64,000 bases of DNA, taken from positions 188,501 through 252,500 of the forward strand of contig JASJOG010000318.1 of NCBI GenBank assembly GCA_030142905.1. The letters run 5' to 3'. Each line of letters begins with the position of its first letter. The first letter of the stretch is position 1. Positions 9,483 through 20,300 of this stretch are shown here, piece by piece. The DNA comes from Heliopora coerulea (Eukaryota > Cnidaria > Anthozoa > Scleralcyonacea > Helioporidae). The position numbers were made by a program, and so were the translations under genes. The notes beneath the pieces are model-generated. The model searched no databases. It saw nothing but the letters and a program-made list of their open reading frames with translations, and was not told the origin of the DNA.

Positions 9483-9987
9483 AAGATTCAAGGACAGTGG
9501 CTAGATCTTGCCTGGGGCAGGTCTAGAATGGAGAAGTAAGACCACTGCTTCATTCCACTAGTCTGAGGGTTCACCTTGGGCAAGTCATAGGACCCTCAAG
9601 CATCCCTAGCTAGGGTTACAGGAAGGGGAGATGGGGCTCTTAAGCCGTGGTGAAGGCAACCCATCTAGGAGAAGGAAAACTTCATTATAAGGAAACCCTA
9701 ACAGGAAACCCGGGCGGATGGAGCTCGTTAGCTTAGCAGCAATCGTCTAAGGGAAGGGAGACCCCGACAGAAAAACCCGTCATCCCAAGGTGGAGTTACG
9801 TGCTGAAGGGATGCCAGACTGGTGGCCGACACGACAGGAGGTCGCGAACGTACAACTCACAGAGGTGGCGAACCTGTGTTTTAAGAAATGCTTCACCAAA
9901 TGAGTCGGCAACTTCAGGCGGACTGACCATTCCAGTGTATGTAAAGCTTATTGGTAGTCCATATATGAACTGCTGGGATGTGGAATC
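9483..9987 (+). other. 5' leader of the non-LTR element
   Basis: No open frame of interest. It is GC-richer than the surroundings and contains several short GGGTTACAGG- and GGAAACCC-like blocks. R2 elements often carry a self-cleaving HDV-like ribozyme at this position. I could not establish such a fold by eye, so this is only a place to look. Confidence 0.4.
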
Positions 9988-10695
9988 ATGAGTCGACCTT
10001 TAACTTTAGAAGTAGATGCTTTAGACCGAACAAATGCAGTGGGAGCTGAAAATATTACTAGAGCACCCATAAACAACCGAGGGAGAGGGAAGAGGCTGGA
10101 GTGGACTTTGGAGGAGAAAGTACTACTCGTAAAGATAGAAACTGAGGAAAAAGAGAGAGAGGAAGTGGATTCATGAAGCGTGTTAAAAAGAGATGGTCAA
10201 ATGAAGCGCTGGCAAAGAAAACTGTCTCAGCCCAGAACCTAGTGAATAATGCCAGGAGGTTCAAATTAGAGGAGAAAGTAATGGGTCAGCTAGAAGGACG
10301 ATCTGAGAAGCCCGAGTCTCAGGCACCACCAGAGAGTATGCACTAGACGACAGCCAAGAAGGTTGGACTGGTTAAAATAGATACAGAGGAAAGAACGTGG
10401 ACTTGGTTTCGTGAAGAGGATAGGTGATAGATGGGAACAGGTGTTTGGAGGGAGGTTAAAAGATCAAAAGCTGAGAGATAATGCTACTAGATTTAAGAAG
10501 GAGAAACAGAGTGCGAATCTTGTCCTGGTGAGAAAAAAGAATGAGGAGCGTGAGGAAGAGGGAACTGGGGCAGAAGTTGAGGATGGGGAATTGGAGAAGA
10601 CAGCAAGAGTCGTAGGCATGTCAGAGAAGGAAGTAGAGCAGGAACCCGATAGAAGAACAGAAGCAGATGAAGCAGCAGGGACAGAGGGAGAATAA
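9988..10695 (+). pseudogene. Non-LTR element N-terminus with two Myb-like repeats
   Basis: The frame from 9988 contains WTLEEKVLLVKIETEEKE, then, after a stop at about 10174 and in another frame, GF/FMKRVKKRW and AQNLVNNARRFK. A second similar set follows (VGLVKIDTEER, FVKRIGDRW, QKLRDNATRFKKE). Each set has the tryptophan-spaced helix pattern of Myb/SANT DNA-binding repeats, the module R2-type proteins use to bind target DNA. A Glu/Arg-rich low-complexity tail follows. Several stops make it a pseudogene. Confidence 0.7.
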
Positions 10696-11163
10696 GCATT
10701 AAGAGAGGTTTTCACAGCGCAGTTAGCGCAGCTAACACCAACAAATGCGACCAACATCGAAAACAGGAACAGACTTCCGAAACTTAAAAAACTGCCTCCA
10801 GAAATAGAAAAGTGCACAAATAAGATACTTAGCGAATACCTCAAAAGTAGCAATAAGTTGGAGGAGATCACGGATGCAGTTTATGCCATGGAAAGGGCAG
10901 TAGCAAGATTACTGAATGCCTAGATGAGAGTCCCGGCCATAGGAAGGGGATTGAAAGGAGAAGGAAATAGAAGAGAGACGAGGTTATGCAACCAGATTAA
11001 AGCACTAAGGCAGAGATAAACGAGAGTGAATAATGAGTTCTATCGCCGAAGGACACAAAGAAAAGCAACGAGAAAATAAGTGAGGATCTTAAACGAACTG
11101 AGGAAGTACGTAGAAGGAGGATCAGCAGGCGCGCAGGAGCTTGTGGAGGTCTCGGACAAGTGA

Positions 11164-12968
11164 TTGGATGAGCTGCGGGTGAAGAAAGTGATATTGCTGA
11201 AAGCAGAGGAGAAGAGGAAGAGAAGAAAGAATAACGCAATATTTGTAGCAGATGAAGGGGCGTTCTACAATACAGTGAATTGTAAAAAGGAATTTAAGGG
11301 TGAGCCCCCAGCAATGGAGAGATTCGTGGAATTTTGGGGAGGCATGTAGAAGGAGGAGAAGATTACTAACGAACAACCGTGGATGGAGGAAATCGAAGAA
11401 GAGTTGAGAAAGAAGATTAGCGATGTACAGGATATCGAGATAAATGAAGAGACCATTGGGAAAATTATAAAGAGGAGGAAGAATTGGACTTCGTCTGGTA
11501 TTAAAGGAATCCAGAATCTCGGGTGGAAGAAGTTTAATGGAACCTGGAAGGCTTTAGAAAGAACAATGAATAGCTGGAATGAAGATCCAGAGGGTATCCC
11601 TGAATGGGTGACTTTAGGAAGGAGAGTCCTTTGACGGAAGACCGAGGACTTGTCATTTGAGGAGGAGTACAGACCGATAACGTATCTAAATACTTCATAC
11701 AAGTTATTCACTGGTATGATAGGATGGTACATGAGAGATCATGTACGACGGAACGAGATATGGAATGAAGGACAACTAGGAGCCTCGGAGGGAGTGTCGG
11801 GTACGGTCGACAAACTACTTTTTGATAAGTGTTTAATGGACGAGGTGAGAGAACACAAGAGGGACCTGGCAGTCGCGTTTTACGACTACAGGAAAGCGTA
11901 CGACAAAGTTCACCATGACTGGATGATGATGGTGTACGATTGGACGGGAGTACCTAAGCCGATTATAAATGTGCGATGGAAGTTGATGAGCAGTTGGAAG
12001 ACATGGTTAGAGTTTAATGTTGGAAATCACAAGATGTAGAGTAGATGGATTAGAATACGATGTGGTTTTTTACAAGGGGACAGTTATTCGACGGTAGGAT
12101 TCTCTCTAACTGAGGTCCCAGTTATAATGCTAATAGAGGAAACAACAGGATATAGGATGGGACCCGCCGTGAAAGATTCACGAAGAGGACACACAGCTTA
12201 TTTATTGATGACATGAAGACCTACCAGGAAAGTCATAAACAGATGGAAGCCGCTAACGAGATAATCGTGAAAGCAAGCGACGATACAGGGGGAGTGTACG
12301 GGGTGAAGAAATGTGCGGAGATAGTATTTAGAAGAGGTAAGATGACTAAAGGTGAGGCTTTGACTATATTGGAAGAGAGGGCAGAGGCACTGGACCCAGA
12401 GAAGGATGACTTCTATAAATTACTTGGAATAAAGCAGGGGAAGCAGATAAACAAAGAGAAAGTATTGTAGAGAATCAAGGAAGAAATGGGAGAGAGGTTT
12501 AAGAGCCTCGTAAAGCTTGAGCTGTATGATAAGAATCTCATAAGAGCGATCAATTGCAGAGTCATCCCGGTTGCGGCCTACGCCATTAATGTATGCCAGT
12601 TCACCCAGAAGTTATATGACCTTGACATGTTGGTGAAGGATATTCTACGCAAGAGAGGTATGCTGGGACGACAGGTAAGTGATGAGAAGTTCTACATGAA
12701 GAGACAGGATGGAGGGCGCAATTTGAAGAGCCTGCGGCAGGTTTATAAGGAAACAAAGGTGCGGGTGGCAACGTACATGGTTTGTACCACAAGCCGCTGG
12801 ATAAGGATTGCCTGGAAGAGAGAGCATAACAGTGAATACACGAGCTTAAAAAGGGAAGCAGAACAAGCGCTGCGTGAAGTTGGAGTGGAGGTTGAACTTA
12901 GGGAAAAGAAGTCTGGAAAGATGGTGAGAAGATGGAGAAAAAATGGGCAAGATGCTGGGCGGAGCTGA
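11164..12968 (+). pseudogene. Non-LTR reverse transcriptase, frameshifted
   Basis: Fingers and palm are recognisable: YRPITYLNTSYKLFTGMI, the motif A block AFYDYRKAYDKVHHDWM (about 11870), the motif B block CGFLQGDSYS (about 12060) and, in another frame, the catalytic FIDDMKTY (about 12200). The thumb follows with CAEIVFRRGK, FYKLLGIKQGK and the segment IPVAAYAINVCQF. At least three stops or shifts interrupt it (near 11634, 12039 and 12470). In an active element this enzyme performs target-primed cDNA synthesis. Confidence 0.85.
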
Positions 12969-13795
12969 AGAAAGGAATGCAGAACGGCTATACAGAGAAG
13001 TTGAAGAATGATTATAAGGAGAAGGGTATGCAGAGTCAAGTGTTTGCAAGGCAGGAGAACGAGAGCCTTGTGTGGTTGAACACAAATATCACACCGCACA
13101 AGACGGCTGGAATCATGGGTTTGCTGGAGCAGGTGATGGAGACTCGGAAGTGGAAGGCGTTGCGTGGGATAGGAGGCGGAGATGGAAAATGTAGATTGTG
13201 CAAGAAGTTTGATGAAACCGTTCAACACCTGATTGCAGGGTGTGAGATTCTGACAGGAACCAAGTATCTTGTAAGGCACAACAATGCTTTGATGGTACTG
13301 GCTGTTAACTGGGCCGTTGAGAGAAAACTTCTCCCTGCCAATACGGCATGGTACACTGTTAGATGGGACACAGGCCATGTCCTAAAGGGGAACTGGTTCA
13401 AGTTGTGTTGGGACTTCGGGCATAGGATGAGAAAGACCAGCTCTGCACGCAGACCAGACTTGACATTAGAGGACGAGAAAGCAAGGAAGATCTGGTTAGT
13501 AGACATGTCATGCCGTCAAAAGCAGAACATCGAGGAAGCGACGAGACCGAAGTTACAGAAGTATCAGCAGCAGGCATTCGAAACCAGAGAAAAAAGAAGG
13601 TACAGAGTGGAAGTAGTGCCGGTAATAATTGGATACCTGGGATGTGGTGTCAAAGATGGAACCAGAGCAGTGAGGAAGATTATTGGAGATGAGGACAGTG
13701 TGATTAGGATAATCAGTACAATGCAGCGGACGGTGCTCTCTGAGGGGGAAACAATAATTAGGAAAGTGCTTGGCGGAGTGGTACAGCCAGAGTAG
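12932..13795 (+). pseudogene. Non-LTR endonuclease domain (restriction-like)
   Basis: A 287-codon intact stretch with the Cys/His knuckle CRLCKKFDETVQHLIAGC, the VRHNNALMVL block, then the nuclease core RRPDLTLEDEKARKIWLVDMS (PD followed by a spaced Asp) and a C-terminal VVPVIIGYLGCG segment. These are the landmarks of the site-recognising, first-strand-nicking nuclease of R2-like elements. This part is still open to its natural stop, although the upstream RT is broken. Confidence 0.85.
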
Positions 13796-14159
13796 TGAAC
13801 GTACAGTCGAAGCGCGTCAGCCTTAGTGTCAACCAATGGGAACACGTGTACATCGGTTACCTCCCAACAATATTTGGTGTGAGGGAATAATGACCAGAAT
13901 ATGAACTGGCTAATAGAAACATACTAATAATAATACCAATTGTAGTAGGTGCCTTGGGAGAGGTTAGTTAGGAAGTTGAATAATTGGATATACTGGACAT
14001 ATATATGAGAGCAGAACTTCTCCAAGACGGCATTGCTTGGAACAACAAGAAGTTGAGAAGAAGCTTGGAAAGCTGAAAGACCCGGAACCTTAAGCTACAA
14101 GTTGTAGCCAGCTTCCGAGGGAAAATTAGATACAACTGGCATAAGAACATTGCTGTGAA

Positions 14160-14160
<1 letters not shown>
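13796..14160 (+). other. 3' untranslated region of the non-LTR element
   Basis: No open frame. It lies between the endonuclease stop and the triplet tail. In this element type the 3' UTR RNA is what the reverse transcriptase recognises. Confidence 0.55.
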
Positions 14161-14201
<41 letters not shown>

Positions 14202-14236
14202 TAATAATAATAACAATAATAATAATAACAATAATA
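14160..14236. repeat. (TAA)n / (TAACAA)n tail
   Basis: About 75 bases of AATAAT triplets with interspersed C, forming the 3' tail of the preceding element. Translation of this run in any frame (poly-Asn, poly-Leu, poly-Tyr) is meaningless. Confidence 0.92.
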
Positions 14237-15150
14237 TGGGCACTGAAGCAGGACAAGCGCAGCTTCAGCTACTACGAGAATGTCGACACTCCCGCCCACC
14301 AGAGTCCGGGGTGGCACCTTTGGCAAGTGACAGCTACTCCTTAGCCAAACGTAGATAAGACTCTTTAGCCTTGGGTGGCAACTTATCTCGAAGAAAACTC
14401 CGACATAAAACTAGAAGAACGTAGGCAGGACATTGATTCGGAGCCAGTGACCTCTATAAAACGAGCAGGCTTTGATGAGATGACCTAGGGAGTAGTGCCC
14501 TTGCCTTGCAAGCTAATTAGACAGACAGCTGAAAACCTTAGCTTGCCTTAATTCCTTCACTACATTCAAGTATTGGCAAACGTGCCCTGTCAGCCCAAGG
14601 ACTAGAAGAAAATCTGTACAGTAGGCTGACCCCCCCGACCTTAGTTGGTTGAGCCTTAAATGCTGAAACAGTCTAAGAATAAAACAATATTCAGCCTTAA
14701 CCCTTGCAGTGGCACACCTAAACTGACCTTAACTGGTTGGAAGTGCAAGAGTGTACTGTTAAGGTCAAACTGGATATATGCATCGGGGAGTACTTTCAGG
14801 GACTTTAGAGGGCTGTACATCCCTTATTCCTTCCTGACTGGATAAGTTGGGCGAGTAAGGGCTGGCCATGTGGGTGTTTCTTAAAATCCATTTTAATGGT
14901 AAAATGTCCTTTCCCCACAAGTTCCCTGAAATATGCAATGTCTGTTGCGGCCTTACCTGGCGGCATCCTGGGAACCTGTAGCAGGGTGAGACCCCTTCCA
15001 TTGTCCTTAGTTGGGTGGTGTACGAGTTGTAATAATAATAACAATAATGACAATAACATTAACAATGAGAGTAACAATAACAATAACTGTAATAATAATA
15101 ATAGTATTGATAGTAATCGTAGTAATAATGAAAACCAAAACGTCAAAATA
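14237..15150 (+). mobile_element. 3' fragment of another non-LTR element with triplet tail
   Basis: A GC-richer stretch without coding capacity, followed by a second degenerate AATAATAAC/AACAAT tail at 15028-15130. Its layout (GC-rich untranslated segment then triplet tail) matches the 3' ends of the two preceding copies, so I read it as a heavily 5'-truncated third or fourth copy. Homology to the others is not demonstrated base by base. Confidence 0.5.
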
Positions 15151-16490
15151 CGAATAGTACTAATAAAGAGATACTTCAGAATTTTAGGAACTGGATAATG
15201 TCGACTTAAAGGAACATCATCATCTACCAGTCTTTGGAGTATTTTTCAGACATAACCAAAATGAAATCAGAGTAAAGGACATCGCTGTTAGTGCCTGGTT
15301 TCCGCGTTGAGATAATACGTTAGTTTGTGGGAAAGGGCTAAATATGGAAATCCTACAATCAAAAAGTTTTGAATTCTTAGTGGCAAAAAACCCATTTCCA
15401 ATGATTTGTCAGAGACTTTTTTCTAAACATCAGATCTTAAGGAATGGTAAACTGTCAGTTACTGCTCAGGTGAACATGTGTAACGCAGTTACTTCTCTTT
15501 ACTTCACATCATATTTAATAGTTATTTTTCTATTACACGTTGTATGTAGTTCCTCTTTTGAACAATTGGGGCGTTACGGGGAGGCCTAGACTCGAAATAT
15601 TACCGTATATACCTTCTAGTCTATTCTTTTTTACTTGAATTACAAGTTAAGAATGACATTTTTCGGATCTGTTTTAAAATAAAACCAACTTCTCGATCGT
15701 TGTCTAAGCACTACTAAAAGAAATTATGAAAGAAATTGGTATTTGAAATTCAGTTATTAAAAGAAATTATTTTAGAACACAGCTCTTCTCAAAAAGCATG
15801 TGCTCGGAGGCAGTACAATTTTGACTAGGATGCATATAGCATAGGAAACCACAAGTTTGTAACACATCAAAGCAGAGTAGTGTGCTGTACAGGGCAGCCA
15901 TGATCGACCACAAGTCTCGGAGCAAACAAAGATTGAGGGCTTCTATGCAAAACATGACTAATATCAATGTACAACATTCATAATGTCCAAAGCAATATTA
16001 CTGTTTTACAACAATTTGATATGATAAATGTTTTATTCTGCAAAAATACCAATTTCTCTCGTTCAGTAGCTTTATAACTAGTCCAGAAATTTTCCCTCCA
16101 AAAGTTATCTATGTATCTGAAAAATGTACCGACAGTGACGAAAGCCAATGTTCTGACAATTAACAATTGTTCGCTAAAGGCAAAATGAATATTGTTGAAT
16201 AATCCTCGAGACGAAGTTAATTAGTATAATTACAAAGGTGAGTATTCACTTTTAACACCTCCTCGGTAACATTTACAAATGTAACCGCCATCTTGCTTCA
16301 GAGCCTTCACTGTTACATTCTTCTGTAAGTGAATATCGAGATTTATGACATAATTTTCTGACCAATAACCATGCAGGACTTCCAATAATAACCTGTGTAA
16401 TTACACTAAAATCCGTTATTTCACGGGTATACGTACGACATTTCCAAAATTTGTTAAAATCTAACATGTGTAATGAAAAACTATGTTTAC
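15151..16490 (-). other. Intron sequence without recognisable features
   Basis: AT-rich single-copy-looking sequence. Short minus-strand frames (for example near 15978-16166) contain in-frame stops in the phase needed to join the neighbouring host exons, so I did not accept them. It presumably belongs to the long intron between the 48-bp linker exon and death-domain exon 1. Confidence 0.5.
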
Positions 16491-16538
16491 CTGAACTTTT
16501 AATTGAACTCGTTTCTTTCTTAAATGCTTCCACAACCT
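16491..16538 (-). CDS. 48-bp linker exon after the COR domain
   Basis: Acceptor CTTATACAG, 48 bases (2 + 15 codons + 1), donor GTAAAC. Phase 1 in and out, exactly matching the phase-1 donor of the giant exon (17314) and the phase-1 acceptor of death-domain exon 1 (6753). It encodes VVEAFKKETSSIKSS, a short charged linker. The phase match on both sides and the good splice sites are the support. The product of such a short exon cannot be confirmed by homology. Confidence 0.5.
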
Positions 16539-17313
16539 CTGTATAAGATTAAAAAGGAGAATATTTTCAATTGGTCTTGATAAACGTGTTTTCCAATTTG
16601 TGAACAAAAATTACTTCTTTAAATCCCCAACTACAGCAAACAGGAAAAGTTCCTTGAAATTTTTCAATTTGAATATTGTCAAACTACGCTATTACCTTAG
16701 AACCTACAATAGAAAGCAAAAATTTTTGGACCGAACGACAAAGTCCGCTGAAACCCCAAGACGAACTAAACGTGAGCTGCATTATGCAACTATACAAAAT
16801 TCAAACAAAAGAAAACATTCTACTGATATCTTGGAGACATCTGGAAGGAAACTTTGACTTCGTGAAATACCGGAACTAGAAACTCAACGATTCGATACTT
16901 GAGTCTAGTGCCATCACCAGGAGTGAGTATGTTCGTCGACAGGAGGTTAACTTACGTCAGCGATGTTATCGTCGATGGGGGTTGATTAATTGTCCGCCGT
17001 CCTCATGTATCAAGGAATAGATCACATTGATCTCTGTTAGTCGCGTTCTTAGTTCAATTTATGAGCCTCGACTTTTGCCAAACTCTCTTTAAATAGCGGT
17101 GGTTGGATATAAGCACACGTGGCAGGTATTTTTCTGTTATAATCTCTATCCAAAACACCTGATAATCCTGAAGTAAAGTAAAAGGGGAGTTGCAAAAACT
17201 TTGATTATGTCCATCTAGAATACGTCCACTTCCCACTTTAAGGCTTAATTTCCTATAGGCAAAATCTTAAAAAAGCCTTACCAAAAATTACAAAAAGCTT
17301 ACAAAAGATATAC
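16539..17313 (-). other. Intron following the giant LRR-Roc-COR exon
   Basis: Begins at a GTATAT donor (17313-17308) and ends at the linker exon acceptor. I see no further gene or repeat in it. Confidence 0.5.
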
Positions 17314-20300
17314 CTGCATGAGGATAGACTGATCTCTCTTTATTTAGGCCAGCTTGAGCAGTGTCGTTGCAGACAACTGTTTCACGGTAGCTGTTTGGTG
17401 CCCTCAAAAGCCTTTCGAAGTCCATTTCGTGATGGCACTTGTTGCATTCGTGACATTTATTGTAAATTTTGTAGCGAAGTTCAGGCCACAATTCCTTCAC
17501 CATGTTTGCAAAGATGTAATGAAGACGTAAGACAGCTTTCCATACGTTGTTCGTTTGGCCACTCTTTGCAATTCTGGCTGTAAATTCAATTGTGTCAGTT
17601 TGAGAACTACGCTTCGTTACGCAGAATTTCACCTCGTCTGCTTTCTCCACATCATAAACTCCATAGAATCCTTCCTTTCAGTGCAACATATAGTCCGAAC
17701 CTTGATGGGAACGGACCATTTGCCGTTCAAATAGGCCAACAGGAACTCTACTGCAAAATTTGTACACGCTTTTTGCTTCGAAATTGTCTTCAGGAGTATT
17801 TTCTGGCCATTTCTCATCAAGAACACTAGGACGAGCCTTTGGCATAAGTGCTGGGATTAATATGTACCTCTTGCCGGTTTCTTTTCCTTCAATCTCTGCT
17901 TCCTTCCTTGTCATCTGATATCCCACGTCAAAGTGATATAGCAAATGAGCAAGGTTCTCAAAGTCAGTTTCTTTAGGGACTGCATCATACCAAATGCATC
18001 GTAAGAGGGACTCTGACAGCAATCCACGATCAATCAGTTGCTTCTTCTCGTTTTCAAACTTTATATCGTCCATGTCGAAGTGTTTGAAATTTGTCTTGTG
18101 CTGAAGGTGAGAACATAAATCGTGATGAACCACATTCTTGATCATCATGATCAACCATTCAGGATCCGGACACACAAAATCTCGAAGCTGTTTCACACGG
18201 TCAAATCGTAAAACCTTTCCAATCTTTACGAGATAAAGGATTACAGAGTTAAGAGTATCTTTCCTGTCAGCAGCGCTCTTAAAAGTTGGATTATGCTGAC
18301 AAAACCAGCTTTCCATCCTGTTAAATGTTAGGAACGGAGGGCCTTTCCTTTCTTTCATTTCTTTTATCAAGGCCGGCAATGATTCTTCAATTTCGACCCA
18401 CAATGATGGAAGGGTGGTATTCAGATGAGGAAACAAATCTTCGTCACTTCCAATTCGGAGAAGCACCTGTTTCAAGAACATTAGGTCATAGTGCACAGCC
18501 TCATCTGACAATTCTTGAGTGAATTCATCCACGTCTGTGGATTCTTCGTCTGTGGATTCTTTATCTGTGGCTTTTTTATATCCTCTTCCAGCAGATGCAA
18601 CAACAATAACTGTTTTTGTTTTACCAGGCCAAATATCCTGATCTGATGCAGGCACGATGCTGGTAGGGAGAACCGGCCTCTCTCTTATCGATGACTCAAG
18701 CTTTTCAATTCGATTTCTCTTGTAATCATTGATTTTATCAATCTGCTCTTTATCCCTTTTTATTGCCGCTATATCAGCAGTCTCTTGTTTGGTAATTTTT
18801 TCCAACAAATGCCCACATCTTCCTTTTACAATGCTCTTTTCAACTAGATCAGATTTTGTAGCAGCCAACACAATGACTGGTCGAAGTACAATGCTCTTTA
18901 ACTCATCAATCCATTTGCCAGCATTTTTATGATACGATTTACCAGTCCTTCTATATGATGACAAATCCACAACTAAAAGAAACAAGGAATGCTGTTTGAT
19001 GAAGTAATGGCTCACACTTTGGTACTCCATCTGACCGCCGAAATCCCAGAATTCTAGTTCAAGATCTTCAATCGTAGGATCTGGAATCCACTGTCTGATC
19101 TCAACACCCTCTGTTCTTTCCTTTGGTTCTGTCAACTTTGACTGTCCCATCAATAAACCGTTAATCAGACTCGTTTTCCCAGCGCCAGAATTTCCAATCA
19201 CCTGCACCCTAAGTCGTTTGGAGTGAACTGTACTGAATTTGGCAAGGTCCTTGAAATATTGCAAAATCGCGTTAGGTCTGTTGCAGATAACTTGTGGCGG
19301 CTTACCTAGTGAATTATTTTCAAGGTCAAATTTCACATTCTTATCTATCAACGTAGTAAAACGTGCAGGCAATTCTTTCAGTTTGTTTGAACGCATATTT
19401 AGCAGGGCGAGATTGGGAAGGTTGAATACAGCATTTGGTATATGGTCGACTTTACAGTTTAGTAACTCAAGTATTTTCAGTGGCGATGAGTTGGGGATTG
19501 AAAATTCTTTGTCAGCGAGGTTATTATAGGAAAGGTCGAGAACTTCTAAACTAATGCAATTTTCCAGTCCATCCGGGAACTTTTCAAGACCACAGTTCCT
19601 CATATTTAGCTTCTTCAAATTCTTTAGCTTACGAATTGAAAATGGCTGCTTCCCAAGGTTGCCGTTGAAGGAAAGGCTGAGATCTTCTAAACTAATGCAA
19701 TTTTCCAGTCCATCCGGGAACTTTTTAAGGCCACACAAATCCATATTTAGCTTCTTCAAATTCTTAAGCTTAGCAATTGAAAATGGCTGCTTGCCTAGAT
19801 TGAAATTGGAAGAAAGGTCGAGATCTTCTAAACTAACGCAATTTTCCAGTCCATCCGGGAACTTTTGAAGACCACTCCACCTCATATTCAGCTTTTTCAA
19901 ATTCTTTAGCTTAGGAATTGAAAATGGCTGCTTGTCAAGGTTGCCGTTGGAGGAAAGGTCGAGATCTTCTAAACAAATGCAATTTTCCAGTCCATCCGGG
20001 AACTTTTTAAGGCCACAGCTACTCATATTTAGCTTCTTCAAATTCTTAAGCTTAGCAATTGAAAATGGCTGCTTGCCAAGATTGTCGTTGGAGGAAAGGC
20101 CTAGAACTTCTAAACTAACGCAATTTTCGAGTCCATCCGGGAACTTTTCAAGACCACAGTTACTCATATCGAGCTTCTTCAAATTCTTCAGTCCAGAAAT
20201 TGCAAATGGCTGCTTGCCAAGGATGTCGTTGGAGGAAAGGAATAGAACTTCTAAACTAACGCAATTCTCGAGTCCATCCGGGAACTTTTCAAGACCACAC

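Larger units (their letters stand above)
9483..14236 (+). mobile_element. Near-full-length R2-superclade non-LTR retrotransposon, decayed
   Basis: About 4.75 kb with a 0.5-kb GC-richer 5' leader, an N-terminal Myb-like region, a central reverse transcriptase, a C-terminal restriction-like endonuclease, a roughly 360-bp 3' untranslated region and a (TAA)n tail. It is broken by several stops and frameshifts. Its domain order (Myb, RT, Cys/His, PD-(D/E)XK nuclease) fits the R2-type superclade. It directly abuts two other copies in the same orientation, so this intron has been hit repeatedly. Confidence 0.85.

Noticed and set aside
14155..14358. Poly-Asn, poly-Leu and poly-Tyr frames over the triplet tail
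   Set aside because: Pure microsatellite translation of a retrotransposon tail.
15978..16166. Minus-strand frame as a further exon of the ROCO gene
   Set aside because: A plausible acceptor and donor exist, but in the phase needed to join the phase-1 neighbours it contains a stop codon.
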